Source: Plectrocnemia conspersa
Lineage: Eukaryota > Arthropoda > Insecta > Trichoptera > Polycentropodidae
Direction: 5' to 3'
Assembly: GCA_009617715.1 (NCBI GenBank)
Contig: VTFK01000555.1
Coordinates: 1 to 64,000 of the forward strand
DNA length: 64,000 nucleotides
The position numbers were made by a program, and so were the translations under genes. The notes under the pieces were generated by a model, which did not search any database, had not been told where the DNA came from, and saw nothing but the letters and a program-made list of their open reading frames with translations. Below, piece after piece: positions 11,251-24,520 of the stretch. The stretch's first letter is position 1; each line of letters begins with the position of its first letter.

Positions 11251-13798
11251 CACTATAAGATCGCTAAACTAACCTAAGAATAACCGAGTTAAATCATCCG
11301 AGCAACGTTTACTTAAAATATATTTTAAAAAACAAAGTCAATTCTAATTAAGTATATGAATAGTATTTTTTTCTTGGTTTTTATCTGTTATCAATTATGT
11401 CCATATGTAGCACCATATGTTTTATGTATATTGATTTTTGCAATAATCATTGTTCTATTTTTACATTTAAAATGTATAATATTTTGATTGACAAACATTT
11501 TCTACAATAACGTTAGAAGCTCTTTTGTTATAAAATCTAATCAAAATACTTTCAATGAATTGAATTGAAAGTTCCCTGCTTTGTAATTTCAAAACCATTT
11601 ATATGAGAACATTAAAATGATTGACATTTTATCAGAACAAATAAATATATAATGTTCAACAACTTTTATATAGTCAGAAGTTAATCAAAATTCCAATGGA
11701 AAAAGTAAATTTCATTAATAATTATTAAATTTATTTGCATAATAAATATAATAATTATTTTCAACTGAAAAAAATATATACATATATACTAAGAACTATC
11801 TCTATATACATATATATAAATCAAGATTAAACTATTTCACAATATGTATATCAGGACTTGACATTAAAAAATGATAATATTGCGCTATTAATTCGCTTGT
11901 ATACAACGCTTGTAACGAGCTGATTCAATTTAATGTAGAGAAATAAATTAAGTTCAATTAAAACTGATTTCAGCACCTACTAGTATATAATTATTATATA
12001 TAAAATTAATTAATGTAAACAAACTATACGATGTATACAAAGCTATTAACTGCATAACGCTTTGTGCCTCAAAATAACTATGCGTATAGATTACCAAAAA
12101 AAATCTTACAATTTTGTTTAGATAAGACCTTCCTGTTAAAAGGATAAATAACAGTCAAATTATCTACGTCCCAAACAATAATGGATTAGTAACAAAAGTC
12201 AAACGTCGCTTTTATCTTTGAAACGTATTATCTTTTTATGTGAATCCAACCACAAAATTCATTAAGACCATAATGTATATGATTATTATATATACACATA
12301 TGTCAATTTGCGATAAAAAGTTTCATTTAGAAAAACTCAATAAGTATTCAATATCTATTGATATATGAAACATTTCATTTAGAAATTGTGTATCCCTTGT
12401 GTCACACAGACGCCACATTAATAACTAGTAAGGTCGGACTCGATTAGAAAAAACGACTTATCTCACGTTCCTCATACTAGGAACTACTCATATGGTTTAT
12501 GTGAATCATGTTTTTTATCACTTTAAAGTAGCTAAATATTTCATATATGAAAATATTCAGCATGAACTTTATTTTATGTAAGTATAACTTTAACTCAATT
12601 TGTGATCAATGAGAGCACATAATAAGCAATATAAACTTTGTTATTAGGTTTTTGTTTTATGTGAAGTATTAACGATTTAAGAGATATTACTAATATAAAT
12701 TTTATTAATTTATTGTGGATTATTTTATAACATTGATATAGTTATTAAATGTTTGATATAAAGGCCAGTTTTTTTTTATAATAAATATTATATAAATGCA
12801 TTTGTGGCTACGCAAAATTATCAGTTTTATACAATCATTTCGTTTTTGTGGTAAATGACTGCTGTATAATGTTATTATAGCTTTGAAATTATCGATGTAC
12901 AAACATTATATCAATAAGAATTTATAGCATGATTTTATGCGATTAAAGTATTAAAAAATATTTTGTTTTATTGGCTATAAAGGAAAAGTAACATAATTAA
13001 AAGTGAATTCTACTTGGAATAAACATTGAAATTGTATAAAATAAATACCATTTAATAAAACTAAGACATGTAAGAATATTTTAGCCACTTAGCATTTATT
13101 TAAAAATCAATTAAAGCTATCGTATGAATGATTACTTATTATTATTGCAAATACACTCAACATCATAAACATATCGTATTGTATTGGTCAGCTGTTCCGC
13201 ATTCTTGTTCTTATTTACACGGTAACTTAAACAATATGGCATAACGTTTTATATGGAAATACTGCCATAGTATTGCATTATTCATAGTTAGAGCAAAATG
13301 GAGTGATGATTGTAAGCAGATAAAAAAATAAAATATGTCGGATTCACTGAATAAAAAAGATAGGCCAAAAAAGCGCAGTCGACGTTCTGCGAATTTGCGT
13401 GTGACAAATGTATCTTTAACGCGAATTTATACAACGGTTCAACACCCCTGGATAGCAACCATCCCATCTTCCTATCTTCCCATGTCCATGTCACACTTTT
13501 GCCTCGACCTAGTGACAAATTGGATAATAGCCGATTCTTTGTCGATAGATTGAATATGTCACGATCCCATTTAATTCAAGTTTTAATAGTATGCTATCAA
13601 TATATGTATGCAGATGCTTATTGCACATATAAAAAATAAATAATGCAAATTTAATTTTTTAATATAATCTGATTATTAAATTAATGCACTTATATTGATA
13701 TATATTTTTTTACGATGCAGAGACTAGAAAAATTTCATCTAATTTTAATATATATATTATATATGACTGAAACATATGTTGTATTTTAATCGCGGCTT

Positions 13799-14100
13799 AC
13801 GGCGCCATCTTTGCTAGTTTTTTTTAATTAAAATAAATTTACACTTGAAGTTAACTAGTGATTAAAACTCGTTATCGCGTCAGAGAACAATGGTGATATA
13901 TTATTCGCCGTTATCTCCAAATAACAAACTCCGTGTATCATTCCGCTTAATACGCTCATGCAGATTTCAAGCTTAAAATTGCAATAGCGAGGAAATTGAT
14001 TATCTTACGTTGTATTAACTATGAGAATCTAGCGTGAGAAATAATCGCTTTAATTAAATGCTAGTAATTGAACACGACAAACAAAGGCGTACACGCTACA
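13799..14100. other. modestly GC-rich non-coding patch
   Basis: A mixed-composition patch in AT-rich DNA includes ggcgccatctttg, which resembles a Pho/YY1-type GCCAT core. No gene signal was seen. A regulatory role is only a possibility. Confidence 0.2.
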
Positions 14101-14191
14101 AAAATTAATATAATATTATAAGTATGCATAGAAAAAATATAATCGCTTGGCGTAGATTAGGTTAAATAATTTCGGTTAACGTCCTACTAGG

Positions 14192-14361
14192 GAAATTAAG
14201 TAAATAAAAATATTAATCAAACTTAGCTACCTTTTGCATAAAATTGAAATAAAAAATATTGTAATTTGATATTTATGAAATTAAGTAAATAAAAATATTA
14301 ATCAAACTTAGCTACCTTTTGCATAAAATTAAAATAAAAAATATTGTAATTTGATATTTAT
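14192..14361 (+). repeat. recent tandem duplication, two units of 85 bp
   Basis: Units 14192-14276 and 14277-14361 are identical by eye except for one base (aaattgaaat versus aaattaaaat). The near-identity in otherwise drifting AT-rich DNA points to a recent event, or to an assembly duplication. Confidence 0.9.
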
Positions 14362-17205
14362 GACCATTTTAACTATCAAGTATTTTTTAGTTTGATTGAC
14401 AAGATAAAACGATATCAAATATGGCAATGATGATTAAATACAGTTTGTTTCATTATATATAGTTAACCACAAATGTTTTGTGTTAACTAGGTCTTCTATC
14501 TATGATGTTTATTATTAATCATTTTTCAAATGGCAATGATTGTATAAATTTGTCAAATGCTTGAATAGTTGGGCTTGCGTATTTAAAAAGTGAATAAAAC
14601 TGTAAAATGATAAATTTAATTAAGTATATTCTGGGGATTTCTAAATGGTAACGTTTTTGTTGTTAATCCAGAAACAAACGTAATTTACTAAATATTTTTT
14701 CGATTTTTTATCACTTGTATAAATTAACCCTTTATATAATATAACAGATAAGGAGAGTTAAGTATTTTTTAAATTTATATGAGAGAATAAATAGGTTTTA
14801 TGAAAATAATCGTATTACTTTTTTCATAATTTATGGATAATTTAAATGTTGTCATTTTTTTACTTTTTTCGTTCATGTATGTAAAAAAATAGGCATTGTT
14901 TTTTTAAAATAGTATTTTATTTACTACAAAATGGATTAAAATTGTGGATAGATATATGTTCCAAAAGCCAAAAATATTTATATAAAAATAAAATATATGT
15001 ATATTTTTTATCACTTAAATTTAATATAAAATCATTGAATTTATTAATTATTTATATTCGAATTACTGCTATCTATTAGTGACAGCTCAATGAAATATTT
15101 TTATTATCGTAGAACTTTAACTGATTATGCCTTCATTTGAGGGTTTGGCAAAAATGTGACATTGCATCTTCTATAATATAATTGTTCTAAGTCGTCGCTT
15201 CCGCTTCCGGACGTGCATGCTTTAAAATGAAACATTTTATGCTCAATCTTCTACTTTGTAAATCGTATCGCTTTGTATGAACAGTGTATAATAATACACA
15301 TACACAAAGAAAATATATTTAATTTTAATAATAAAAATTGAATTTGCTCCGATTGATTTTCGAGCCGCCGGTAATGCATTCTGTTGTTTCGACCAATAAA
15401 AAACAAGCATTTAAATATAAAACAAGATGGCGGACATCAACATGACAACAGTTTTAAATAATTATTATTTATAAATAAAATTTTGCTACACGACAATAAT
15501 TTTCATTAATTCATCATGTGCGTTGTTTGATTTGACTGAATATAAATAATCGGATTACAAATTAACTAGGTATGTTATAACTATGAAAATGAAATATATA
15601 CATTTGTGTAAGGACTATAAAAATACATTGATCAAACTAGATAGCAACCAGAAAACAATCTTCGTAATGAAATCTTCAAATTTTGAATTTCCGTCGACAG
15701 CCTCCGAGGCCAAAAAGTGAGTTTTTCCTTTTACAATACATAAAAAGTATCATTGCTTCTGATTTAATGCACATATCCGTTAGATTTAACGAATTGCAAA
15801 TAAATCAGGTATATTTTAAACGTGAACGTGTAATATATCTTTAATATGTATGAGGATTGAAAGCATATGTCAATCAAATTGGCGCTGTCACAGTAGGAGT
15901 GCTATATAAATTAGCCAATGGACAGCTTATAAATGTGTAGTTTCTTGGATGTTATCTAATAAACGACATTTTACAATTATTATAAATATGTGATTGTGTG
16001 CCTAGAATAATCGATTGCCAAAATATCTAAGAGTGGCTTATTTTTAATTCCGATGTAGCAAAATATGTATCTACGTCATGGTCTTCGATCAATTTTTCTT
16101 CTGTGCAATCATTTCTCTTTTGGAACAGCCAAATTCAGGATATTCAGTTACATCAAACTTATGTAGTATGTTCTTTTTAAAAAGATAATACTTGCTGACA
16201 GTGACTTCAACTTTTTGTTTATATATACCAATTCTACGTTGTCGTCATCTGGGTCATCAAATTGTTCTATCATTGCTTCTGAAACATAATAAAAAAAAAT
16301 TAGACTTTTATCAAAAGTTAAACATTGAACACGTTATTACTACTAATATAATCCATAAATTAAATTTAAACGACAATTGAAGAACAAAATTAACGAAGAT
16401 ACCGTAGAGGATTAAACACATAGATTGGCATCACTTCTTAAACTGATAAGTTGTACGTCATATTTTAATTGTTTGCCATACGTAAATGTTATTAGATCTT
16501 TCGTTGCATCTGAAAATTAACTGTAAACAATACTATATAGTGGGTAAAATGTAAGTTTTTATTAACACTAATATGATATTTTTCATTATTACTACCATTG
16601 TAATATGTTTAATTAACTTTACTATGTATACCTTTTATTGCCAAATCACTGATATTTGTTTTTAATATGTGATCCTAGAAAGTCAATAGTAATTTTGTTA
16701 GAATAACCGTGATATATTATTCATATAACCAAACACTTACAGACACACTCGTAATTTATAGTTTTATTAAATTGTCTATAATTCCAATCCTACATCATTT
16801 GGAATCATCTTCAAATAACACCTTGTAAGAAAAATGATGTGATTATAACATATTTCACTGATTATTTAATTGCACCGAACTACGCGTAACGGGCGCTTGC
16901 CAGATGACAGAAGAGCTGTCACATCTAAGCAAATTTAAGAGTTAAGGGGAATCCCAATTTTGAGCGTGCTTGAAAACGAACTATGCAATTGATTTTATCG
17001 ATTCAAATTGTATAACACTTATCAAAATATGTAAAAAAATCATCAAATTCTAAAAAAATTTTTTTTTAGAATTTCATTATAATTTTTTTTTTTTGGAAAA
17101 TATTTTTTTCAACCTTAAAAATATTTTTTATTTTATTATGGATTGAAAATATTTTTAGTTTATTAAATATTTTAAATATGTTTAGTTTATTATAAATTTT
17201 AAATA

Positions 17206-18323
17206 CAGTAAAACTTTTTGCACTTATTAATTATTAAAATATATAATGCTGCGCAGAAAAAACATTTACTATAAAAATATATAAATTAAAATATGTTTTA
17301 ATAAAAATAGACAAAAGTCTCAAAATTAATATTATTTTTAAAGCGCATATTGTGCTTACTGTCTACTTTTGGTCTAAAGTAGCAAATTAGGTGCTTGATA
17401 TTTTCAGTTTATTGTTTTTATTTAATTAGTAAATGCAATTAAATCTGGCTTTTATATTTACACATAAAAAGCTTAAACATTTTTTTAAATTATAAAGTAA
17501 CTTATGGTGTAGCTAAAAAACGCTCTTCTTATCTCTTAAAATTTAAATTTATGATAAAATTGTGTAAAAAAAAATTACAAAACATAAAATTATAAAACAT
17601 AAAATTTATGATAAAAACCTAAAATACGCTAAAACACAATCAATGACTTTTAATCGCTTTCATTGCACCAACTATGTGATCGTTAGTGTTGTAGTGTCAG
17701 TAAGGTGTAACAAAATATTTTTTAATATCAGTAATATTTTTGAGCGAATATGTAATCGACTTTTAAATGATACAAAATGTTACGTTATAATATTATATTT
17801 TATGTTGAAAACATTTTGGTACTTTTTTGCTTTATTAATATTTAGTTTAGTTGCAAACCTATTTTAAAACGTAATCTCTTTGTAACGAATACTGAAAAAG
17901 CGAAATTTCCAGTATAACGAATCTTTAATTTGTCCCCGAATCACTTTTATACAAAATATTTCATTATAACGAAGACTTATCTCAGTATAACGAAATATTT
18001 TGATCCGAATTTAAAAATGACGTTACAACTTGACACAATATTTTTTCGAATTCAGTTTGACTTTGACTTGGCGTGTGTCGGATGTGTTCACAGGCAACAT
18101 TCAAGGTGTTTGCCGACCCTCAAACTTTTTTTAACAAATTTTATTGTATTCATTTCAGTATCCATAAATGGACAAAATGGAGGTTATTTTGATGCTGTAG
18201 TAATATTGTAATTAAAAATTTAAAAAAACATATCATCTTCCTTACATTCAATGTAACGAATTTTCAGTATACAGAATTTTTTTTCTTCGGTATCGTGAGC
18301 TTCACTATACTGAAATTTTACTG
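17206..18323. mobile_element. pogo/Tigger-like non-autonomous element (tentative)
   Basis: Both ends carry cagtaaaa flanked by TA (left from 17206, right ending at 18323). The right part holds repeated tataacga(a) blocks at 17912-18000 and a terminal ctatactgaaattttactg. TIRs of the cagtaaaa...tataacgaa type are typical of pogo/Tigger elements. Inner TIR similarity is weak on the left, so that end is uncertain. Open frames 17643-17867 and 17930-18211 show no transposase motif. Confidence 0.4.
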
Positions 18324-18829
18324 TATAATGTTTCGTTTTATTATTATCTAGCAAAGTTTTAAGCATAATCTTAAATTATATACAATATTTAGTTTTATCA
18401 TGTTTCAAATCTAATTTTAAATATTATAAAATGTTTTCTTTTAAAAATATTTAGCAAAGTTGTAAACCTATTTTTAAATGAATTGAAAATGTGAAGTAGT
18501 TTTTTATATATTGAACCATTTTTACTATCATTGAAAAGCTTAAATCTAATGTCTAATTAAAACCATTAAATTTAAAAATAGATTTTAGCGAAGCAAAAAT
18601 AATATTTAAAACCCAAAAAGTTGAGGGTCTTATATTTGCACACTCGCTAGCTAGTGTTCATAAAATACCTTCACAACAATAATGCCAACCATTAATATTC
18701 AAAACATATATTTCTCTCAGGACCTAGGTTATGAAACTTTATCGAACGCTCTGCAGTATTGTAACACAGTATATTCTCTATCAATACGTCAGCGTTATCG
18801 GAAAGCTTCGCTTCGATAGAAAAAAAAAT

Positions 18830-19200
18830 AACAATGTCGAACATTTATTTTCACTTTGCCGTTATAAATCAAGCGAAAACGACACTGGATCAGCACATTC
18901 GCCCTGATTTAATGGTACACGTTCGTTCCATTAAATTCCATTTAATTTCATACGTCCCACGTGGAGCTCACTTGTTCATTTGCCGGGGGAGTAATGGTGA
19001 CAAATCAACGCACAAGTGACAAAAGCAAACCTCGCATTGTATATAAAGTGCACCTATGGGTGACCCTTGGATCTGTGTAATAACAGCTGCCCACGGTGGG
19101 CTACGATGACCGATTCACGGAATCGTAGTCAATTGCCCGTGAACGTATCCGGCACGTTGAACATGACACAACACCTTGAATTGTTATTTTCATTGATGAA
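18830..19200. promoter_or_regulatory. higher-GC non-coding patch, candidate regulatory element
   Basis: It stands out from AT-rich flanks and carries gtatataaagtgc (a TATA-like string near 19040) and the nearby inverted pair acgattc / gaatcgt. Open frames across it (18834-19019, 19067-19252) have no domain. The patch could be conserved between species; this cannot be judged here. Confidence 0.25.
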
Positions 19201-19649
19201 GCGTAGTTCGTATTACGTCTATTTTATTGATTCGATATTTTTATATATTTAATACATATAATTAATAATACTATTCCAGGTTAAGAGATTTTATTATATG
19301 ATTTGTATTTTTTATTCAATTTTTTGTATATGTAAAAAAAATATAAAAAAAAATAAATAATGGGATAAGTTGTGTATCGTTTCTTTGCACAATAGTATTC
19401 GATTTATATTGGAGCACTTAGGAAAGTGACAATACTTTTATTCTTATGTTAAATTTTATTATTATATTTTACTATATTAAAAAATAATAATTAGTTCATT
19501 GTGGTATATTTATTTATTTAAATTAAATTAAGATCATCTTGACTTTATCGGTTACCACAAAAAATAATCAATACTTTGTATATTTATACTTATCATATTA
19601 TTACCAAATACTTATTTTTAATTAATTAGTTTCAATTAGCAATATTTTT

Positions 19650-20260
19650 TCACCAATCGCGCAACGTCTTTTATAAATTCGTGCTGCGTTTTGTACACAC
19701 GAACAACGTCTCTCAATTGTATTCAAATGAATTCATTCAAAGTGGCCATGGCACACCTACATACTATTGTCAACGTATTGTCCACGTTTTTAATTTAATT
19801 AACAACGTAATATCCTTGTCGAGGATCTGCTCCGAACGAACTAAACCCAAAAAATGTATCCAAGTCGTAAAGACTCCTTTTAGTCTCCCCAAGGGATTGC
19901 TTATCTCAAATTTTAATTAAACAAGGTCAAGGGGGCACGCTTCGTGAAATAATGTGGAATTGTATTCAATTTCTATTTCAATTACTCCATAGAAATCCTG
20001 GACAATGTCTGGTCTGTGTTACGCTCTTGCCCGCTTTCAATTGTCTCCCGTTTTGAGTAAACGTTTGAAAGTTGGCCTGAGTAATTGGATAGGTCAAACG
20101 AGTCTTCGATCGTTATATGAAAAAATATGGAGTGTAGAACACTTGTTGTTAGTTGTGTCATTGTAGTGAGTCATTCGTTACTTTTAGGGTCGATGTGGTT
20201 GCATTTCTTCATCAAAGTGAAGCGTCAGACTTGATCAATTAAATTCAATTGCTATAAGAC
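19650..20260. promoter_or_regulatory. higher-GC non-coding patch, candidate regulatory element
   Basis: About 600 bases of balanced composition without a coding frame of substance. It contains several caattg, taattaa and tcaaag-type strings used by homeodomain and HMG factors. Function is inferred only from composition. Confidence 0.25.
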
Positions 20261-20616
20261 ATGTTTGTGCGGAGGGTTTGTAAGAATGTATAGTTGATAA
20301 ACAGGACCGAAATTAGAAAGCAAATATAATGGTATTTATTACCTTTTAAAAGTTACCAATTTAGAGTACCTTTTTTTACTATATTTTATGAAAAAACCCT
20401 ACACTTTGCAATATATGCTGCAAGGCTATCAACGTTGTATATGTTACATGTGAAGCTATATTTTTATGGAAATTTTAGTGATATCATATCCAAATACATT
20501 TTCACCGGTAGCTATATATATTTTTAGCAAAAATATAATTCATCTAATAAGCGCTAATTAAATTATATGCTGCTCTTCGTAGGTTTTCTTATAAAATTTA
20601 TAGCTTTAATAAAATT

Positions 20617-20808
20617 ATGTAAGATATCTATGAGTTCGAGAAGCCAACACTTGACGATGGATATGACAGTGATTCGTTAAAAAAAATCGCAACTGCTCGA
20701 ATCTTTAAGATTACTTTAGAATGTACTACTGTCATTGCTGGAGTACCATCTGTGCAAAGACCAATAACTCACTTCCAATCTAAACCTTGTTTTATAAAAT
20801 ATTTCTGA
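20617..20808 (+). pseudogene. coding-like fragment of unknown origin
   Basis: A frame without stops runs for about 60 codons to TGA at 20806-20808. It reads EFEKPTLDDGYDSDSL, then IATARIFKITLECTT and VIAGVPSVQRPITHFQ. It lacks an ATG and clear splice sites, and its composition is less AT-biased than the flanks. It may be a transposon or retrogene remnant. No family is recognised. Confidence 0.3.
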
Positions 20809-23174
20809 GCTGGTAAATTCCAAATATTTAAAATTTCTTCATGAAATTTACTATCAAACCCTATCAATACAGAACTATTAGATATATAAAGTGACTCGTC
20901 GATATAAAAATAAATATTTCGGCCCATTTCGTATAGAATAAATAAATGTAATATCGCAGTAACTGGTCAACTCGTACGTGTGATTGTGTTAGTCCAGCGT
21001 GCGTGTGTTTTGGATAAAAAGTGGAAGCTCTGACGTTCACTGTAGTATAGCTTATGAAAAGGATTTTTAAAACATTGACATAAAGTACGTTACTATTCAT
21101 TTAATAATCAAAGTGAATCACTTAACGTTTATAATATTACATATACAGACGTTGTCTCAACGTCATCTTGTCGTATTGATAGTTAAATTAATATATAAAT
21201 ATTAGCGTGTATTCAACAAGTTACAAATATAAGTGGTACAGTATTAAGCATATTATAAGAAAAAAATATTTTTATTAAAGGTTTAAAATTGTAGTTTCTA
21301 CTTATCTCGTTCCCGTTAATTTATTTTATTGCCCTCTTTAGCTAACTAATTTAATAACATGGGTAATGTATACTTATGGTAATACCGCTACAATTCCTAA
21401 GATCACATCCTTCCGATGTGACTCTGGAGATTCCTATCCATTAGGCCAGTGCCAGCATGTGGGTTTTAGGTTCACGACCTGTTGTTTAATTAGTCTCAAC
21501 ACGAACTGCTCCTAAATGGCCAGCTCAGACGGGAACAGCCGCTAAATTATACTAAATTAATACTACCACCACTATGGACACAATGGGAGCTAATTAACTT
21601 TTATCCTATTTGGTGTTCAAGCAGAAATAATAAAAAAATCCGTCAAATTGGCTCTCATCCGGCCGCGTTTCAATTACTCCTATAATGTCCAACCATTTTG
21701 CGCAAAATTGAAGAAAAATGCTATTCTGACACGACTGAAAAGGATTTTTTGATTTAAGCTTACGATCAAAGACACGAAGTTAATCAATTTGGTCTTTTGT
21801 GGGTTGATCTGAGTACATTTGTAAGGTAGGAGCTTTAACGAGTCTTTTGATCCATGACTATTGTTAGAAAATAAATTGATTAGTTGGTGAAATATGTTAA
21901 TATTGCTTATATAATTCTCAATATATATATTGTTTAATTTATAATAATAATGTATTTACTATGTGTACGTCTTTTAAGATGTTATAGTTAATATAATTAT
22001 CTACAACTTTTTCAAAAGAAAGCCAAGAATCATTACTATATATGATGTTACATATTAATAGAAAGAATTCAGAGAATATATTGTTACTAAATATATATAA
22101 TAAAATGTTACTGTATATATTTACTAGATGATGTGTTTTTCCTCTTGTTCATTTAACGCGAAAACTAACGATGCTATTCAGCTCTTAAATGCTTACGGAA
22201 CAACGCTTTTCTATGATAATCTAGGGAATTTATTGTATGCATAAAATAAGGAGTTAATTGCAAATATCCTCGTCGGTAAAGTGGGTGCTAATTTTTCGTT
22301 TAAAATTGCATTAAAAAAATGTTTTATTCAATGGAGCGAGAGGAAATAAAAAGTAATGCTTTCGCTAAAGAAAGCTTTTAATTTTAACATTGATTAGAAC
22401 ATCTACTTTTATCAATAACATTGTACAATAATTTTTTATTTTTAAATTCTAATTAAATGTATTATATATTTTTATACTTATTGATTTTCCCTATGAAAAT
22501 TATATTTTTTTCATATGGTAAAATAAAATATTGGAAACAGTAAACCATATTTATGATCCTCGTTTATTAGGTATTTTCCAAAAAAAAATCCATTAGGCTT
22601 TTTCGGGTCACGTATATACTACCGATCCCATTTTCCTAAATGAAGCAAATAAGCGTTTCGCACATGTAATAGGCACACGTGACATTTTTCCCACCAAACA
22701 TAAATTATATTCACACCACCGAGTTGCAGCATATAAAAATAATATTATATTTGCAAATGAGTCATTTACTTTATTGTATATTAAATGAATCACGTTTTAG
22801 CCCGCCAGAGAAAATCCTTATCACAACGTTTCTGTTGGATTTTTTACGTTTTTCGTTAAGAAGTGGATTACGATAAAGCGTTTAGCGCAGACTTTATCCG
22901 ACGCGTGTCGTTTTCGCGTATGTCGGTTATCTGTGAAAGGGTTTGAAACCTTTTTTTAAGTTGTGATTTATGTTGCCTATAACGTGGGTTTCCAGATTAA
23001 AACTGGGTACTTTGTTGTTGATTAAAATACAACGTAACATATGTAATACCCATAAATATATATTAAAATATAATTTCCGTTATTAAATACATGATTGATG
23101 CACCGTGACTCTGCCGCTACAATTAGAGATATCAGTCAGGATTTTCCCAAAGACTGCTCTATAAAATGAAAGCA

Positions 23175-23286
23175 AATCTGCTGAATAAAAACTGTGACAT
23201 GAGAACATTTTGTGTGAAAATCACCGCGGAGTTCACGGAGCTGAAAGAAATCAAATCTAGAGTTCCACAGGGAAGTGTATTGGGAC
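23175..23286 (+). mobile_element. LINE reverse transcriptase fragment, 5' part of an interrupted copy
   Basis: The frame reads NLLNKNCDMRTFCVKI, then ELKEIKSRVPQGSVLG. It ends inside the conserved non-LTR RT motif GVPQGSVLGPVLY, where the hAT element at 23287 begins. The preceding RTFxVKI segment also fits jockey-type RTs. The remainder of the motif resumes at 24402. Confidence 0.85.
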
Positions 23287-24400
23287 TAGAGTCTCCAATT
23301 ACTCGAACCATCAACTACTCGAGTATCGAATATTAAAATTTTAAAATACTCGAGTACTCGAGTACTTTCGAGTATTTACCAAATGTACCAAAATAGCTAT
23401 TATTCAAATTCGTGCACATATAAATAAATAAATAAAATACTTAGTATGTTAATTTTACAATTATTTTAACTTCACGAACATACTTTTTAAAACAATAATG
23501 CAAAAAAGTGTCTCGAATTTAATATTACTGCTAACCTTTGGTTTTATTATTCCCGTTATGGAAAAAACCCTTTCCGTTGCTGTTGATGTTGATCTTATTG
23601 TCATTAACGCGTTGGATAAAGATTCTAATTTATATCTGTTCGCTTTTTATAGATATAAAATTTTTTTGAACTCTCTTTTTTATGTTCTCTTCTTTTCATT
23701 CCCTTCTCTTTTTTTCTTATTTCCTTCGACTATTGACAAAATAGCATTTTGTAATTCTTCTTGAATAGATTTTTTTTTCTTAACAATATACAATATTCTA
23801 CTCCTTCTGATTAATGCGAAGAATTTAAATCTATATCCTTCGAAGATGTATTTGGGTGAATCCCTTTCACTCTAGAGCTAAACGGTTCGCAAAGAACTGA
23901 CTTTACTTTAAATGCCTTTAAAACACACAATTGTTTTGATTTCTATTTTAAGCTGAGGGATCAGTATAAACAATTTACAACACTTTACGCTACAACTGCA
24001 TAGTCATAAAACCTAAATTTTTTTTTTTTGATATTTCATATTGTTCATTGCCATAAATTAGATAAGTCGGGACTGTCGAACAGAAAACACAAAAGAAATT
24101 TCTCCGTCGTACCCACTAGCATAGCCGACGACCGGAACTATGCAACTATGGAACTATGAAAAAATTATACCTGATAGTAACCGCTCTAACTCGAGACTTC
24201 GGGCATAAACGCCAAATAAAAGCAAGACGTTAACCTTTACCGGACCGAGTTAAAGTTATTTTTGTTTCTGAAATATTTCAAAATTTTTTAATTTCGAGTA
24301 TTAATCGAGTAATTTTTAAAATACTCGATTATTAAGTACTTGAAAAATAGACAAAAATACTCGAGTATCGAGTACTCGATTACTCGAATTGGAGACTCTA
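23287..24400 (-). mobile_element. hAT transposon, degenerate, nested in a LINE
   Basis: Terminal inverted repeats tagagtctccaatt... (23287) and ...aattggagactcta (24400) are perfect over the outer 14 bases and continue as imperfect (t)actcgagta-rich arms. Flanking 8-mers attgggac (23279-23286) and gttgggac (24401-24408) match at 7 of 8 bases, the 8-bp target duplication expected for hAT. On the minus strand the interior encodes ALMTIRSTSTATEGFF, a degraded form of the hAT C-terminal dimerisation motif (PxTSxxSERxFS). Stops and the 1.1-kb size show that it is non-autonomous. Confidence 0.8.
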
Positions 24401-24520
24401 GTTGGGACCGGTACTCTACCTAGTATAGGTTCAGCAGGAGAATACAGATGTGATGGCTTCCCATCTGGGCCCATTAAAAGCTCCAGATAACCTCAAGGGA
24501 AATCTTAATAAAATTGAATA
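24401..24520 (+). mobile_element. LINE fragment, 3' part of the interrupted copy
   Basis: Immediately after the hAT right end and target duplication the sequence encodes LGPVLYLV and then stops. This is the continuation of the RT motif cut at 23286. The frame decays afterwards. Confidence 0.7.

Noticed and set aside
15428..15712. ATGGCGGACATCAACATGAC at 15428 and ATGAAATCTTC...GCCAAAAA|GTGAGT at 15667 as possible first exons
   Set aside because: The first frame stops after 15 codons. Splicing the second into the receptor start exon gives a stop at once (CAC TAG). Without transcript data they are only curious strings; the first also resembles a Pho/YY1 site.
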